This document shows, in pieces, positions 33,842-46,958 of a stretch of 64,000 nucleotides of DNA. The stretch spans positions 1 through 64,000 of the forward strand of contig JADIIX010000023.1 in NCBI GenBank assembly GCA_027604505.1, given 5' to 3'. The translations under genes and the position numbers were made by a program. Below the pieces are notes generated by a model. It was not told the DNA's origin and did not search any database. It saw only the letters and a list, made by a program, of their open reading frames with translations. Source of the DNA: Gonapodya sp. JEL0774 (Eukaryota > Monoblepharomycota > Monoblepharidomycetes > Monoblepharidales > Gonapodyaceae). Each line of letters begins with the position of its first letter. Within the stretch, counting starts at the first letter, position 1.

Positions 33842-36637
33842 ATGCCAGACTCTGAGCAATCCACACCTTCTGCAACACCTGATGACGGCAAAAATGTCAG
33901 AGCTCAAAAGGCGGAAAAGTACAGGAAAATGTTTTTGCGCGACGTCAAGCGCGGAAAGCCTGGCCATCCTAGCCAGAACAAAGGAAAAGACCAGAGTGGG
34001 GGCATGTCCGCGTCGGAAATAAAAAAGAAGATTAGAGACACAGAGAGAACGATGGCAAAGGTGAGCTCTTTCCTCGACGCTGGTGGTGGTGATGGAGAAG
34101 GTGGAAGCATGCAAGTGCAAGGAGCCGCTGAAAGTGGGCACGGTAGACCAGTGAATGGCGATTTAAAGCAATTTTCTTTTATGGTGGCTGTGTTTTTACG
34201 GCTTCCTGTTCCTCCTCGTCACCATCCTCGTTCATGTCGCTGTTCTTGTCTGATCCACTTCAATTCGTTTACCCAATCTCCCACCTCTCAAAGCCCGATC
34301 TGCCCCCACGTACTGCCCAAGATCTCGAACGCCGACTCCGCCATCTCCGCATTCAATTGGACAGACTGGAGCGTGATAGACGATATGCTGCCAAGGAAAA
34401 GGAGTACGGAGAAAAGTACAAGATGGTCCGGTTCGTTGGTGCGTTTGACTCGGGGTAAAGCATACTATTGTGTCACGTGCACCTGGAGTGTGGTGGTGGT
34501 GTAGCACAGCGAAATATGTGGTCGCTGATGGAATGGAGGGGGATGTTGCGAAGCAATCACTCGGAATCGAACGCCACTCCTGGACGTGGGCCAGCCGTCA
34601 AAAGGGATAGGCCCTGGTGCAATTCCGTCATGGTCGCAATGCTCCGCGACGGTTTCCGGTATCCATACACGACATGAGTACTGGAGTGATTCTGAAGAGT
34701 CGGATAAGAACGTAAACACCGAGGCGGCCCACCTCTGACGCGGAACTGTACTGCTCCGATTGCATCGCTCACCATGACTCGCAACATCCCTCTTCAATAT
34801 CCCTTCTTTGCACGTTACGTTGGTAACTCACCACTGCCTGCCACTCCTGAACCCCGCCGCAGAGCGTCAAAAGCTCACCCGCACTGTCCACCGGCTCGAA
34901 CGCCAGCTCGCATCCCCTGCGACCGCCGACGCTCCCTCGAACAAAAAGGACCTGGAACACCAGCTCGAGGAAGCGAGGGTTGGGTTGTTGTATTGTATGG
35001 TGTGTTACTTCCCACCAGTTCCGAGCTGAATATTGAGTTGCTGGTCTTGAAATGATTGTGTTTCGGTGAACGTGCTTGTCACATGTGCTCCTGTTCTATT
35101 GTGTATCTTAATGGTTGACATTGGAAGTGGTTTTGGAGTTTGCGGGCAGCGCGACCAGGAGCCATCACCCCCGGCTGACCTGTTCTCCGCCCTTCGTCCG
35201 CCCTTCCCTCAGTACTACCCCACTTTCCTCAAATACGTCTCCCTCTTCACCCCTGTGGGAACTCCTTCTCCCTCCACCTCCACCTCCGCGGGAACTTCTT
35301 CCGACTCCGTTTCGGACCGTTCCGACACCGACTCTGACTCGGACTCGGACTCGGACGCAAACGCCGACTCTGCCCCAGATCCTTCCACACCCGCACGTCC
35401 CCGCCGCAACCCAACCCGGGACCCTGCGTTCCTTCTCGCCACCGTGAAACAGGCCATACGTGCGCTCCTTCCTCTCTCGAGTTCGAGCTCGACCTCCACC
35501 GCTGCCGCAGCCACCCCTCTACAATCTGCGTCCGCCTCCGTGTCCAAAACTGTCGCCGCGAAGGGTCAAGTGGTGTTCCCGAATGGGTGGATGGTCGACA
35601 GGACTTTTGGATCGAGGGTTGGGGAGGAGGTGAAGAGGAGGATCGAGGCAAGTAGGGTGGTGAAGGAAGGAGCGGTGCCCAAGATGAACAAGAAAGCGGA
35701 ATCGAGTGGGGTTAAGAGGGATCGCGCAGGGAAGAAGGAGGTGGAGGCTCAAAATCATGGGACGGTTGATAAGGCTGGAAAGAGTGAAGCTGCCGCTCCC
35801 AAAGCCACGTCTATACACGCAAAAGAGCAACAAAATGTACCACCCTCTGGAAAGCTAGCCACCACAACATCGACCACCGAACCGAAACCCACCAGCAAAC
35901 CCACCAGCAAACCGCAAAAGCCCAAACCAGCACCTTTCACGACCCACACCGGCCTCCGCGCCCCTCCACGTGCGCCGTCTCCCTCCCCGCCACCGACTGG
36001 TGCAGCAGTATGGGAAGAAGACTATTTTTTTGCGAAACCTGCGGGTGCGGGCGGTGACGAGCATGAGGACGAGAAGAGTGAGGTGAAAGCACCCCCGCCT
36101 GCCACACGAATCGGAATTTTGGGGGCGGGTAAGAGGAAGCGGGAGTTTTCAGGACCGGACAGTGATGGGAGCAGTGACGATGGGAAAGATGAAGAAACCG
36201 GAAAGAGGCGTGCTGGAGCTGGGAGTGGACGGGGTAGAGGAAAGAGCAGAGGAGCAAAGATTGCGAGGGGCTCCTTCTCGGGAGGACGGGGCGAAGGCGG
36301 ATTTGCATATGGGTCGGCAATGTCCCATTCTTCGACCTTTGTCGACCGGGAACCGGCGACGCAGAAGCCTTCGGCAATGCACATGCGCTTCGATGGGGGC
36401 TCTGACGACGAGGGAGCGCGGAGTAAGCGTAAGGCGCCCAGGGGCGGATTGGCTGATGGTGTTGGCAAAGACAATTATGGAGTCGCGGGGGCGAGCTCCA
36501 GTAAGAGTGAGAGGGATGAAGAGCCAGAGGTTGGAAAATTTGTGCGGGCAGTGGGTGGAGTAGGGTTCGGGTCCCGTGTGGGAAAAAAGAGGAACAGGAA
36601 AGGAGGATCGGGAAACGGGAGAGGGAGGGGACAGTAG
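33842..36637 (+). CDS. EFG1: rRNA-processing protein EFG1 with long C-terminal extension
   Basis: Exons 33842-34060, 34294-34438, 34863-34999 and 35213-36637, 641 residues. The conserved EFG1 region runs across the first four exons: 'SEIKKKIRDTERTMAK', 'DLERRLRHLRIQLDRLERDR', 'EKYKMVRFVERQKLTR' and 'YYPTFLKYVSLFTP'. EFG1 acts in the nucleolus in 18S rRNA maturation and cell-cycle progression. Yeast and most relatives are about 230-300 residues. Here some 420 extra residues follow, low-complexity and rich in Ser, Asp, Lys and Gly, with an RGRGKSRG patch and an ending 'GSGNGRGRGQ'. All intron phases agree with the conserved alignment. Expansion as disordered sequence rather than fusion to another domain is my reading. 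Confidence 0.88.
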
Positions 36638-37164
36638 CGTGCTACGTTAACTGCTATTTCGGTACTCAATGAATACAAACAGGAGTGTCTGGCCACTGTC
36701 TGAGTGGACATCATCAGTCCACGGTTTTCGCGTACGGTGTGACGGCATTCATAGGGGTTCTAGTCAGATGTGGAGATTGCTCTTCCATTAATTGTTCACA
36801 CATACTTCAATTCTGAGCCTCTGTGCTTTCACCAAGACATGCAGGGTTTTTTGTTGTAGCTCCAGATCTCTGGTTTGATATTATCAAATTAAGTTCCAGT
36901 TTCATTATCTCATGAATCAGTCAGTGGTTGGAAATCTGTGGGGAATAAGAGACAATCTGTCCCAATATCCTGCAATGTACTGAAGTATGTAATCCACCTC
37001 CAAAGCACGAAGTGTAGATGGCAAGTGGACTTCAGGTGGTGTCCAACATATAGCAAAATCTCATAAGGATCTTGTGGACAAAACGATCAGTATATGATAA
37101 ATGGTTGATGAATAGTCTGGAATGGTTATCGCAAGCCTTCTTCTGAGTGGTGCAAATTTGAGAC
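36638..37164. other. Spacer between EFG1 and repeat array B
   Basis: AT-richer non-coding DNA with the EFG1 3' end. No gene seen. Confidence 0.45.
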
Positions 37165-38950
37165 TTGTCCCAACACAACGGTGATGTTTCTGCAGTGCAC
37201 GCCAAATCATTTTCAGCTCCATCTACAAAGGCGATGGCTCGGCGAGCAGCGAAATCACACAGAAAAACGTGCTGAAAACAAAATGATCGGCTCACATTCC
37301 GGTTTCTTGAAGGGAGGCGGGGTTCTCACCCAACGGCAACGGTCTCAGTGAAATCAGAAAGTGCCTAGAGATCTTGCACGACAGCCTCAGTACATGCTCT
37401 AGCATAATGATAGTTCGACTGTGAAGTTTGGTTCCCCTCGGGTGCCATGTGCGGTCGCTGCAGACCTCCTTCAACCAGTGGAAAGAGGTCTGCCGGAAGA
37501 ACGGTTTTAACCATACGACAAGCACGAAACCTCCACCACCCGCTCGAACGAAGCCAAATCGGGACTTTTGAGCCGATCAGATTATTAAGAAAGATTTCAT
37601 CTTGAGCCTAGAAGCCGAGATTGGTCACCCTAGGTCCTCGCGAGAGCTAATTTTGATTTTGTGTGGGATCACCATATGGAGGTGGCACGGGAATCGCTCT
37701 TCGCACTCCTTTGATGGAGCAATCAGCCACCGGGTTGCATCAAACGACATGTAGTTTTAATCGAACTCATGCAATTTCACCGTATTTGGTGACGAAGATG
37801 TCTGGACGGTGCCCCGACGCCACGGTGATGTGGTTTGAGCACACGCCAAATCGTTTTCAGGTCCATCCACAACTGCGATGGCTCTGCGAGCAGTGAAATC
37901 CCACAGTATAACATGCTAAAAACTAACTCATCGGCTCACATTTGCGGTTTCGTTATCGGAGGCGTGACTTTTACCGAACAGCAATGTTTTCGGCGGAATC
38001 ACAAAGCGCTCCTAGAGAGTACACACTACCCTCAGTACATGCTCTAGTATGCTGATAGCTTGATTGTGAAGTTTGGCTGCCCTCGGATGGAATTTACGGT
38101 CGCCGCAGACCTCCTTCGACTAGCAGAAAGAGGTCTGCCGGAAAAACAGTTTTAACCATACGACGAGCAGGAAACCTCCACCACCCGCGCGAACGAGAGC
38201 CAAATCGGGACTTTCGAGCCGATCAGATTATTGAGAAAGATTTCATCTTGAGCCTAGAAGCCGAGATTGGTCGCCCTATGTTCTCGCGCGAGCTAATTTT
38301 GATTTTGTGTGCAATTAGCAATTGGAGGTCCGTTGGGAACCGCTATTTGCACTCTTTCGATGGGGCCATCGGCTACCGGCTCGCATCGAAAGACATGTAG
38401 TTTTAATCAAACTTACGCAATTCCAACTCATTCCAACGTATTTGGTCAGGAAGTTGTCTGGACGCTGCCCCGACCCGACGGTGAGTTGTGCAACACGCCA
38501 AATCATTTTGAGCTCCATCCACAACGGCGATGGTTCTGTGAACAACGAGATCCCACAGTAAAACGTTTTAAAAACGAACTGATCGGCTCACGTTCTGGTT
38601 TTTTGATCGGAGGCGGGGTTGTCACCAACGGCAACGTTCTCTGTGGAATCAAAATGTACTCAGAGGTGGTACACGACACCCTCTGTCCATGCTCTAGTAT
38701 ATCGATAGTTCGAATGTGAAGTTTGGTTCCCGTCGGCTGCAATTTACGATCACTGCAGACCTCCTTCGCGCAGCTCAAAGTTATCTGCCGGATGAACAGC
38801 TTTAGCCATACGGTGGACCGCAAACATCCACACCCGCTTGAACAAGAGGCGAATTTGCGCTTTTGAGCCGATGAGATCATCAAAAAGATACTGGACATTG
38901 AGTTCTTATGTGAAGATGGGTGGCTGTAGCGCGAGCCAAATTTTGGTGAC
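37165..38950. repeat. Repeat array B: 2.7 tandem copies of the ~640-bp unit
   Basis: Units start at 37201, 37845 and 38497 (periods 644 and 652 bp), with the third cut off near 38950. The hairpin stem is perfect in units 1 and 2 (37460-37468 with 37485-37493; 38105-38113 with 38130-38138) and broken on its right arm in unit 3 (near 38755). Unit 2 here is nearly identical to unit 2 of array A over at least 3600-3780 versus 37910-38090, and unit 3 matches unit 3. Unit 1 versus unit 2 within one array differ clearly. The array is thus a dispersed block. It extends about 450 bp further than array A at its right end. Confidence 0.85.
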
Positions 38951-39272
38951 CAAGTACGTGAAAAAGCAGGTCCGGTCATAAACTCATGCGTGATACTCAT
39001 ATGAGATTGCGTGATTTAGGGCGCCAAAGGCCGGGCTGGAATTTCAGCGGCGAGTCGGGGGCAGTAGGGAGCGTCACGAAGAGACGGCAGTTCTGTGTGG
39101 AATGCCGATAGCGACCAATAAATTCGATAACGAGGTGTAAAATTAGGACGCTCAGAACAAACAATCAAATAAATGATAGTTTTGAGTTGAAGAAGACGAC
39201 AGGACCACAGTTGCATGCTTTGCCACAGTTGGTTCTTATACCCAAGCGCGGATTGCTTCACATCCATCCACC
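38951..39272. other. Spacer upstream of eL41
   Basis: About 320 bp between the repeat block and the eL41 start codon. It should carry the eL41 promoter. No other feature was seen. Confidence 0.5.
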
Positions 39273-39633
39273 ATGAGGGCCAAGTGGGTGAGTACCAGAG
39301 TGCGCGCACTCGAAACTTCCCTCCCATATGAACTGGCGGACGCGCATTCCCGCTCCCACCGATTGACCGGCTGCTCTTTCCAATCCCGCTCGTGTCCATT
39401 TTTCCCATTTTCCAATGTTCAAAATTTCTCACATTTTTCTCCCCCTCCGCCCGCCTCAATCACACAGAGGAAGAAGAGACAGAGAAGGCTTAAGCGCAAG
39501 CGCCGGAAGATGAGAGCTCGCTCCAAGGTCCGTTGCCCCGAGTGTCGCTTGCGGGCTTGGTACTCGGTCGGGTCCAGTTTATCCGAATAGTACTTCTCAC
39601 TTCTGCATTCCTTCTTTGTTCCTATCACAGTAA
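39273..39633 (+). CDS. RPL41: 60S ribosomal protein eL41
   Basis: Three exons, 39273-39287, 39468-39527 and 39631-39633, giving the 25-residue protein MRAKW + 'RKKRQRRLKRKRRKMRARSK'. This is eL41, the smallest and most basic ribosomal protein, sitting at the subunit interface. Exon 1 is five codons. Intron 1 is 180 nt and intron 2 is 103 nt. The universal ending RSK falls exactly at the exon 2 end (AAG, then gt), and the acceptor ATCACAG is followed at once by TAA, so the stop codon is the only coding part of exon 3. If intron 2 were retained, the frame would add 20 residues and end at 39590. It is too short to be found by ORF scanning. Confidence 0.9.
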
Positions 39634-40511
39634 ACGCCTCGTCGCTAAATCCGAGATACCTCTGAGCTAGGAAGCTGCGCCTGCTCTCATTATCGACGAT
39701 CCTTGCATCCAACTTCACCGCAGTCTCCCACATGAACGAGCCAGAATGCATTAGACCTCGAAATAATTTACCGACCATGGACAACAGTAGTACGAAGGAC
39801 ATCCGAAGGGTTCGCGGGGAGAAGCGGCGTGAAAGAACCGGGATTGGAATCTGGTGGATCAACTCTATGGAAGCGCACAGACTGCATGAATCATGAAGCC
39901 GATGGATCCGCCATAATCCGTCGTTTGCTGACCACGGTCTTATCCGTGCGTCGCCGCGCATCTTGAGTTTTTTCTTCCCTCCGTGTTCCCTGGACGCTGT
40001 CGAGCCCTCTCCAAACGGACTCGTTCTGTTCGGATGTTCAGACGGGCTTGTCTCGAAGTGTGTTGTTTTATATGTGCCGACTGTCTCAGACTTATAGCTG
40101 TGGGTTGCCTGTCAGTGAAGGCCATGCCGGCATTGTTGGTGGTTGTGGTGCGGCTTGTAGATTTGCTCGGACGGTCTTTTTGTTGATTAGCTTTGAGAAC
40201 GATACGCTTCACGTTGCACGCAATAAACTGGTTGAGACAAATTTTCCTGTCGTCATGCTGTTCCAGACTCAGTTGTTCGCTGTAATTTGCAACAGAGCCG
40301 CTTGTGAGGTCATCCTGTTAGTGAGATAGCCCCAACCACACAGCCTACAGTTGCGAGTAGCCTTTCGGGCTTCGTCTGTAATGCATTACTCGATCGGAAT
40401 GTACAATATCAAAACCGCATCACCAGACACGAACAGATTCGGCACTCCCCGCCCCACCTCCACTCCCCCTTGCCCCCCGGACTCCTGAACCGCACGTCCC
40501 CAACGCACCCC
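39634..40511. other. Interval between eL41 and ZW10
   Basis: This holds the eL41 3' UTR and the ZW10 3' end. A 180-codon minus-strand ORF (39961-39419) overlaps eL41 exons 2-3 antisense; it has no recognisable domain and I treat it as chance. Confidence 0.45.
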
Positions 40512-43500
40512 TCACCCCTCCACCTCTCCATACCCTCTTTGAATCTCCTCCAAATTCCTTTCCCTCAGCTCCGTATCCGCGAACAAGGCCTTCACCAATC
40601 CCACCACCTCCGTGATCTTGAACCCCGCCTCGCGCATTTCACCCCTGCGGAACCTATCCATGATGATGGCAAAGGATTCGTCCATGACGGACTGCACCAC
40701 GCAAAACTTGCGGTAGCGGGGCACGTAGTGGCCGAGAAGACGGTCCGTGGCGTCGGTGTCGGAGTCGGCGTTGGTAGGGTCGGCGGGGTCGGCTGGTGCG
40801 GGCAGGGATGGCGGGGGTGTGGTGGCGGAACCAGGTGACTCTGACATGGAAGTTAACGACGACCCCGCAGTCTGCAGCGGAGACGCGCGGTGCGCTCCGG
40901 AACTGCCACCCTCAAAGAGCCCCGGCAAGTCCTTGCGCACGTTGCCCAGCACACGGTGCAGTCTCAGCGACTCGTCTTCTCCGATATCGATGAGCTCCAA
41001 CACTCCGCTCACACACGTGTTGAGAACGTTGTCGACGAGGTACCCGATGGCGGAGAAGTACATGTGCGGGGGCAAGATGGGCTTGCAGTGGCGAAGAGAA
41101 TCAGGGGTTTGAGAAAACTATGCGCTATAGTGTAAAAAGATGAGGTGCGCTCGGCCACATACCCGCCACACCCTTGCCGTCTGCTTTAACGTGTACATAC
41201 ACTGCTTGAGTGCTCTCCCCACGATCTCCATGCGCCCTGGTTCGGACAGATCAAACCCCTCGGCGGTCGCGAGGAGGGAGGTGAGTTCAGCGTGTTCCTT
41301 ATCCTGAGAGACGGTGCGCAACAGGGCTCCGAGTGAGTCTTTGGTTGGCTTGACATGCCTCTCTTTGTCCCCGATTCTCAACAGAAAACCCCAACAAATC
41401 CAAACAAAAATACACACCAGCTGCGCGTTGAAGTACTTCTCCCCCAACGGCCTCAGTTCCAGCACGTGCCTCGTGAACCAATCCCACTTCCACTCTCGCG
41501 TCTGTTCTTCCGTCCCCACGACACGAGACCTGGGCTTCCCCTCCACTCGGGTCCGGTACCGGAATCCCAACGTCAAGCACTCGTGCGCGACCATCATGCA
41601 GTCGTTGTGGAACTGCATTGCGAAGCCGACCGTTTCGAGGGGTGCGGCGTGGGCGACGGGGCTAAGGAGTCGGAAGAGATCGATGATGTCGTGAGCAATG
41701 TAGGTGAGAGGAATGGCGCTTGCGTGAAGAACGTGGGGATGGATTGTGGGAAATTTTGAGAAATTGTTCGTTTGTGAATCAGAAACGCATTCTAGCTCAC
41801 CAGTCCTCAGTCTCCGCTAACGCCGCCTCCTCCATCACACTCTCCACAAGATGAAGGAGTTGTACAATCTGCTCGCTGACGCCACACTCGGGGAACACAA
41901 AGAGTGGCTCCCGTAATGAAGGATGGATCTCGCCAACTTCGACTCGGGGGATTTTGGGCAGCGGAACTGAGCTAATCTTTGGGTCAGAAGAGTGGGGCAA
42001 ACGAGAAAGCCTTTCGAGGAGCGTGGGGCCGAGCGGTGCTGTAGAGGAGAACCGCCGTCGGTTGTGTGCTTCTTTGTGTTCGACAGAAAACGCAGCATCA
42101 AAGGTCCGAGGAACTCACGCAGCTCCTTCTTCCCACCAGCTCTAACAAGTTTCAAGTCTTTGTTTATGATGAGTGTCCGCGCGGCCGCTAGAGCAGTCTG
42201 ACGCTTCCGGTTGATGAAGTTTTCGGTCAGTTTGTGGCAGAAGGGCGAGAGCACAAACTCTGACTCCGTCAGAAACCCTGTATCAAGGCAGTTGAGGGGA
42301 ACGCTATAGTATCCGGGTCAACCATGATATGCCTACCATCCACTTTCAAATGTCCCTCAAATTCCTCGGCCGTTTTCGCAATCTCAGCGAACTGCGTAAG
42401 CCCTTTCACGTGAGTCGGGATGCACGCCTCGAGGTACTCCGAGAGAATCGCGCGAGAAAGTTCGGGCCACACAAGCTCGCCAAAAACGCGCAAGGCTTGC
42501 CTACTGTCTTCGTTCGAAGCAAGGCGGGAGGTCGGGAGCAAGGTGTCGCGAATGAAAGCGAAGAATGCCAGAAGCAGATCAAAGAGGACACCTAGAGTAT
42601 TCATGTTAGATTTCGGACAGGGAAAGTGCGATTCTGATAGGGTGAGCGCACCAGATGGCGCCACACTCCATCGAACTGAAGTGAAGTCCTTGGGAGCTTT
42701 CACGACCTTGAAATGTTCTGATACATCTGAGCTCCACCTTTCTGTGCCCATCCACTTTGTACCGCCGTTTACAAGTGGTAGCAGCACACTTCGAGTGGCC
42801 AATCTGGCAAATGATGACATATGAGTGTGCAGAGAGCTTGACCCGAAGTGGGCAGCGGCAAGAAAAACAGTGGCGTGTGGAAAGGAGGACGTTTCAGCCT
42901 GACTACCTGTTATTTCCGTTGAGCTGGGCGAGTGAAGATGTCTGACCACGAAGCGCTTACTCTGCAATGCTGTGTGCATCCGAACTTCCAAACTGCTCTC
43001 CCCGTCTAAAACATTTAGAACTTTTGAGATCAAGTCATTCAATCGGAGATCAAATGCCTCGCGTGCAGAGCGACAGCGATCCTATAGATGTAGTTGTAAA
43101 AGGCATGCCACGCATGTGGAGATGCAAATGCATACCTTGATATCAGTAAAGACAGACACGTGGAGATCGGGAAGCTTTTCTGACACTTCATTCTGGATCG
43201 GTGAAAGTCAAGGACTATTTCCCCAGAGCAGATAGCACAACACCCACAGCTACTTTCAGCTGATTAGCGGCTGGAACATAATCATCACAAGCTAGAGATG
43301 TTCCAAAATCCTGCAGCATTCCGTAAACCTTAACGCGAACGGCTGGTAGGAAGTTGTCTCGGTCGAAGTCTCATCGAACATTCTCACCTCTACCAGCAGC
43401 TCAAGAACAGAGACAAGCCCATCAGCCAACTCAATGGTTGATGCTAGGTCGCTTCTTTGAGATATTAGTGACTCTAGACGGGTTTGGATGCCGTCCTACA

Positions 43501-43946
43501 TTTTGATTGAGCGGTTGTAAGTTCCAAGGGAGATGCATTCAAATCACGGCATGAGCTTGGGATCACCTCTGAATTTTCCACCAAGCTCTCAGTCTCTTCC
43601 GTGTGATCGAGGAGGACTTGTGTCTTTCTCTCAAGGATTCGAGATGATGTATAGCCTTTTCTCAGATCATCTTTATTCCCTTCGAGAGTTCGTTGAAGTT
43701 GTGACTTAAGGAACGAGAAACGACGTGAAGATGAACAAAAAAGTGGATCTTATCTACAAATCGGCCCAGAAAGCTTACCTTTGCTGATGCAATTTGCGAG
43801 TCAACTGTAGCGATTGCAGCGTCAATCGCACGTGCATTGATTGCTGCCGGTGATCCGAGCAGCGATTCGGGAACAGTTTGTGAATTCGAAGTTGATGGTG
43901 AAAATACGTAAAGTAGAGAAGCGCTTTCGTCGATAATATCGCTCAT
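40512..43946 (-). CDS. ZW10: ZW10 / Dsl1-complex subunit
   Basis: Eleven exons in phase: 43946-43779, 43704-43567, 43495-43388, 43328-43248, 43192-43136, 43081-42337, 42277-42119, 41966-41801, 41718-41418, 41360-41163 and 41081-40512, 896 residues. Family landmarks are an N-terminal helical bundle ('ILERKTQVLLDHTEETESLV'), 'MQFHNDCMMVAHECLTLGF', 'YFNAQL', and a C-terminal region 'LPPHMYFSAIGYLVDNVLN' with 'YVPRYRKFCVVQSVMDESFA'. ZW10 is the core of the NRZ/Dsl1 tether for COPI vesicles at the ER and, in animals, of the RZZ kinetochore complex. Several junctions (exons 4-5, 8-9, 9-10) were chosen by phase and family similarity and could be off by a few residues. Confidence 0.85.
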
Positions 43947-44158
43947 GTTGTCATTCGGGGCACTTGCGATGCAAACCATACAACCTAGTGCTGTGGTAAA
44001 GCACGGTGGACAGACAGTCCATGAACACGATAATGAACAGGTATAGTAAAATAGTGCACTCTCCTCCATGTCACAACCGAGGGGCGTGCCTGCGCAGGAT
44101 ACAAATTTATATTCAATATAGACTTCAATATTTGTATTTTTCTCTACTAATTTGATTC

Positions 44159-46197
<2,039 letters not shown>

Positions 46198-46958
46198 TGG
46201 TTCAGTTTTAACTGTGACGGAAATGTAAGACAGGGGAAACTCGCTGCCAAAGATCAAACGAGAAGGATTGATTACTACTGGTAGCAAAGGTGGACGCCGA
46301 GAGTATTGGACTCACAATTGATTGATTCGAGTTGGTTTTTCAGAGCAACTGAAGATTCGGCACGACTTTCGAGGTGGCACAGCGTCCACTTATGGCAACA
46401 TTTATATTCCATCAGAATATTTAACTCAGTCTGCACTGCCAGTCCGCATTGCCTCAAATAAGAAAAAGATGAAAAAAACGTAACTATCGTCTACAGTGGC
46501 TTCTGCATTGTGTCCACATGGGGCTTGGCAACATCGCCAGCCCGCCTTTGGCCTGCCACTGTCGGGATCGGAACTCGGCTCTCCCGCTCTGCCAGAGCTA
46601 TAATGAGCAAGTGCATGTAATTCCATACGTACAAGTATAAAGACAAATTGAAGTGTTGGGAGTGTATATGTAACAATATACTATGTTTTTTGTTTGTTCC
46701 GATATAGTGTACTGGTGCGGTCTCGCACCATACACCAACAGGTAACACACTCGGGTTCGACGGACCGGGAGTTCATCAAATAGAAATTCGGTACACGCTT
46801 TTCAGTTTCTCGGCGGATCCCAGCGAGCCAGTCTCGCCCGTTGACCTCCCGGTGAGATCAGCTCAAGGCATTCCATTTCCAAGAATTGATTCACCACCAA
46901 CTGAATCACCAAGGCTTCACTTGAGCTCTTTCATTGATCATATTTTGATTTTGTACAC
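46198..46958. other. Divergent intergenic region; tRNA-like motif on minus strand
   Basis: This is the promoter region for MET17 (minus) and the 46959 gene (plus). On the minus strand at about 46600-46520 a TGGCAGAGCGG (A-box-like) is followed after ~10 nt by GTTCCGATCCC (B-box-like). The spacing is too short for a tRNA and no cloverleaf forms. Confidence 0.4.

Noticed and set aside
39419-39961. 180-codon ATG-started ORF on the minus strand
   Set aside because: It lies antisense to eL41 exons 2 and 3 and its introns, has no domain and an unlikely composition. It is a shadow ORF.
46520-46610. tRNA gene on the minus strand
   Set aside because: The A-box-like and B-box-like motifs are only about 10 nt apart and no acceptor stem or anticodon arm can be drawn.
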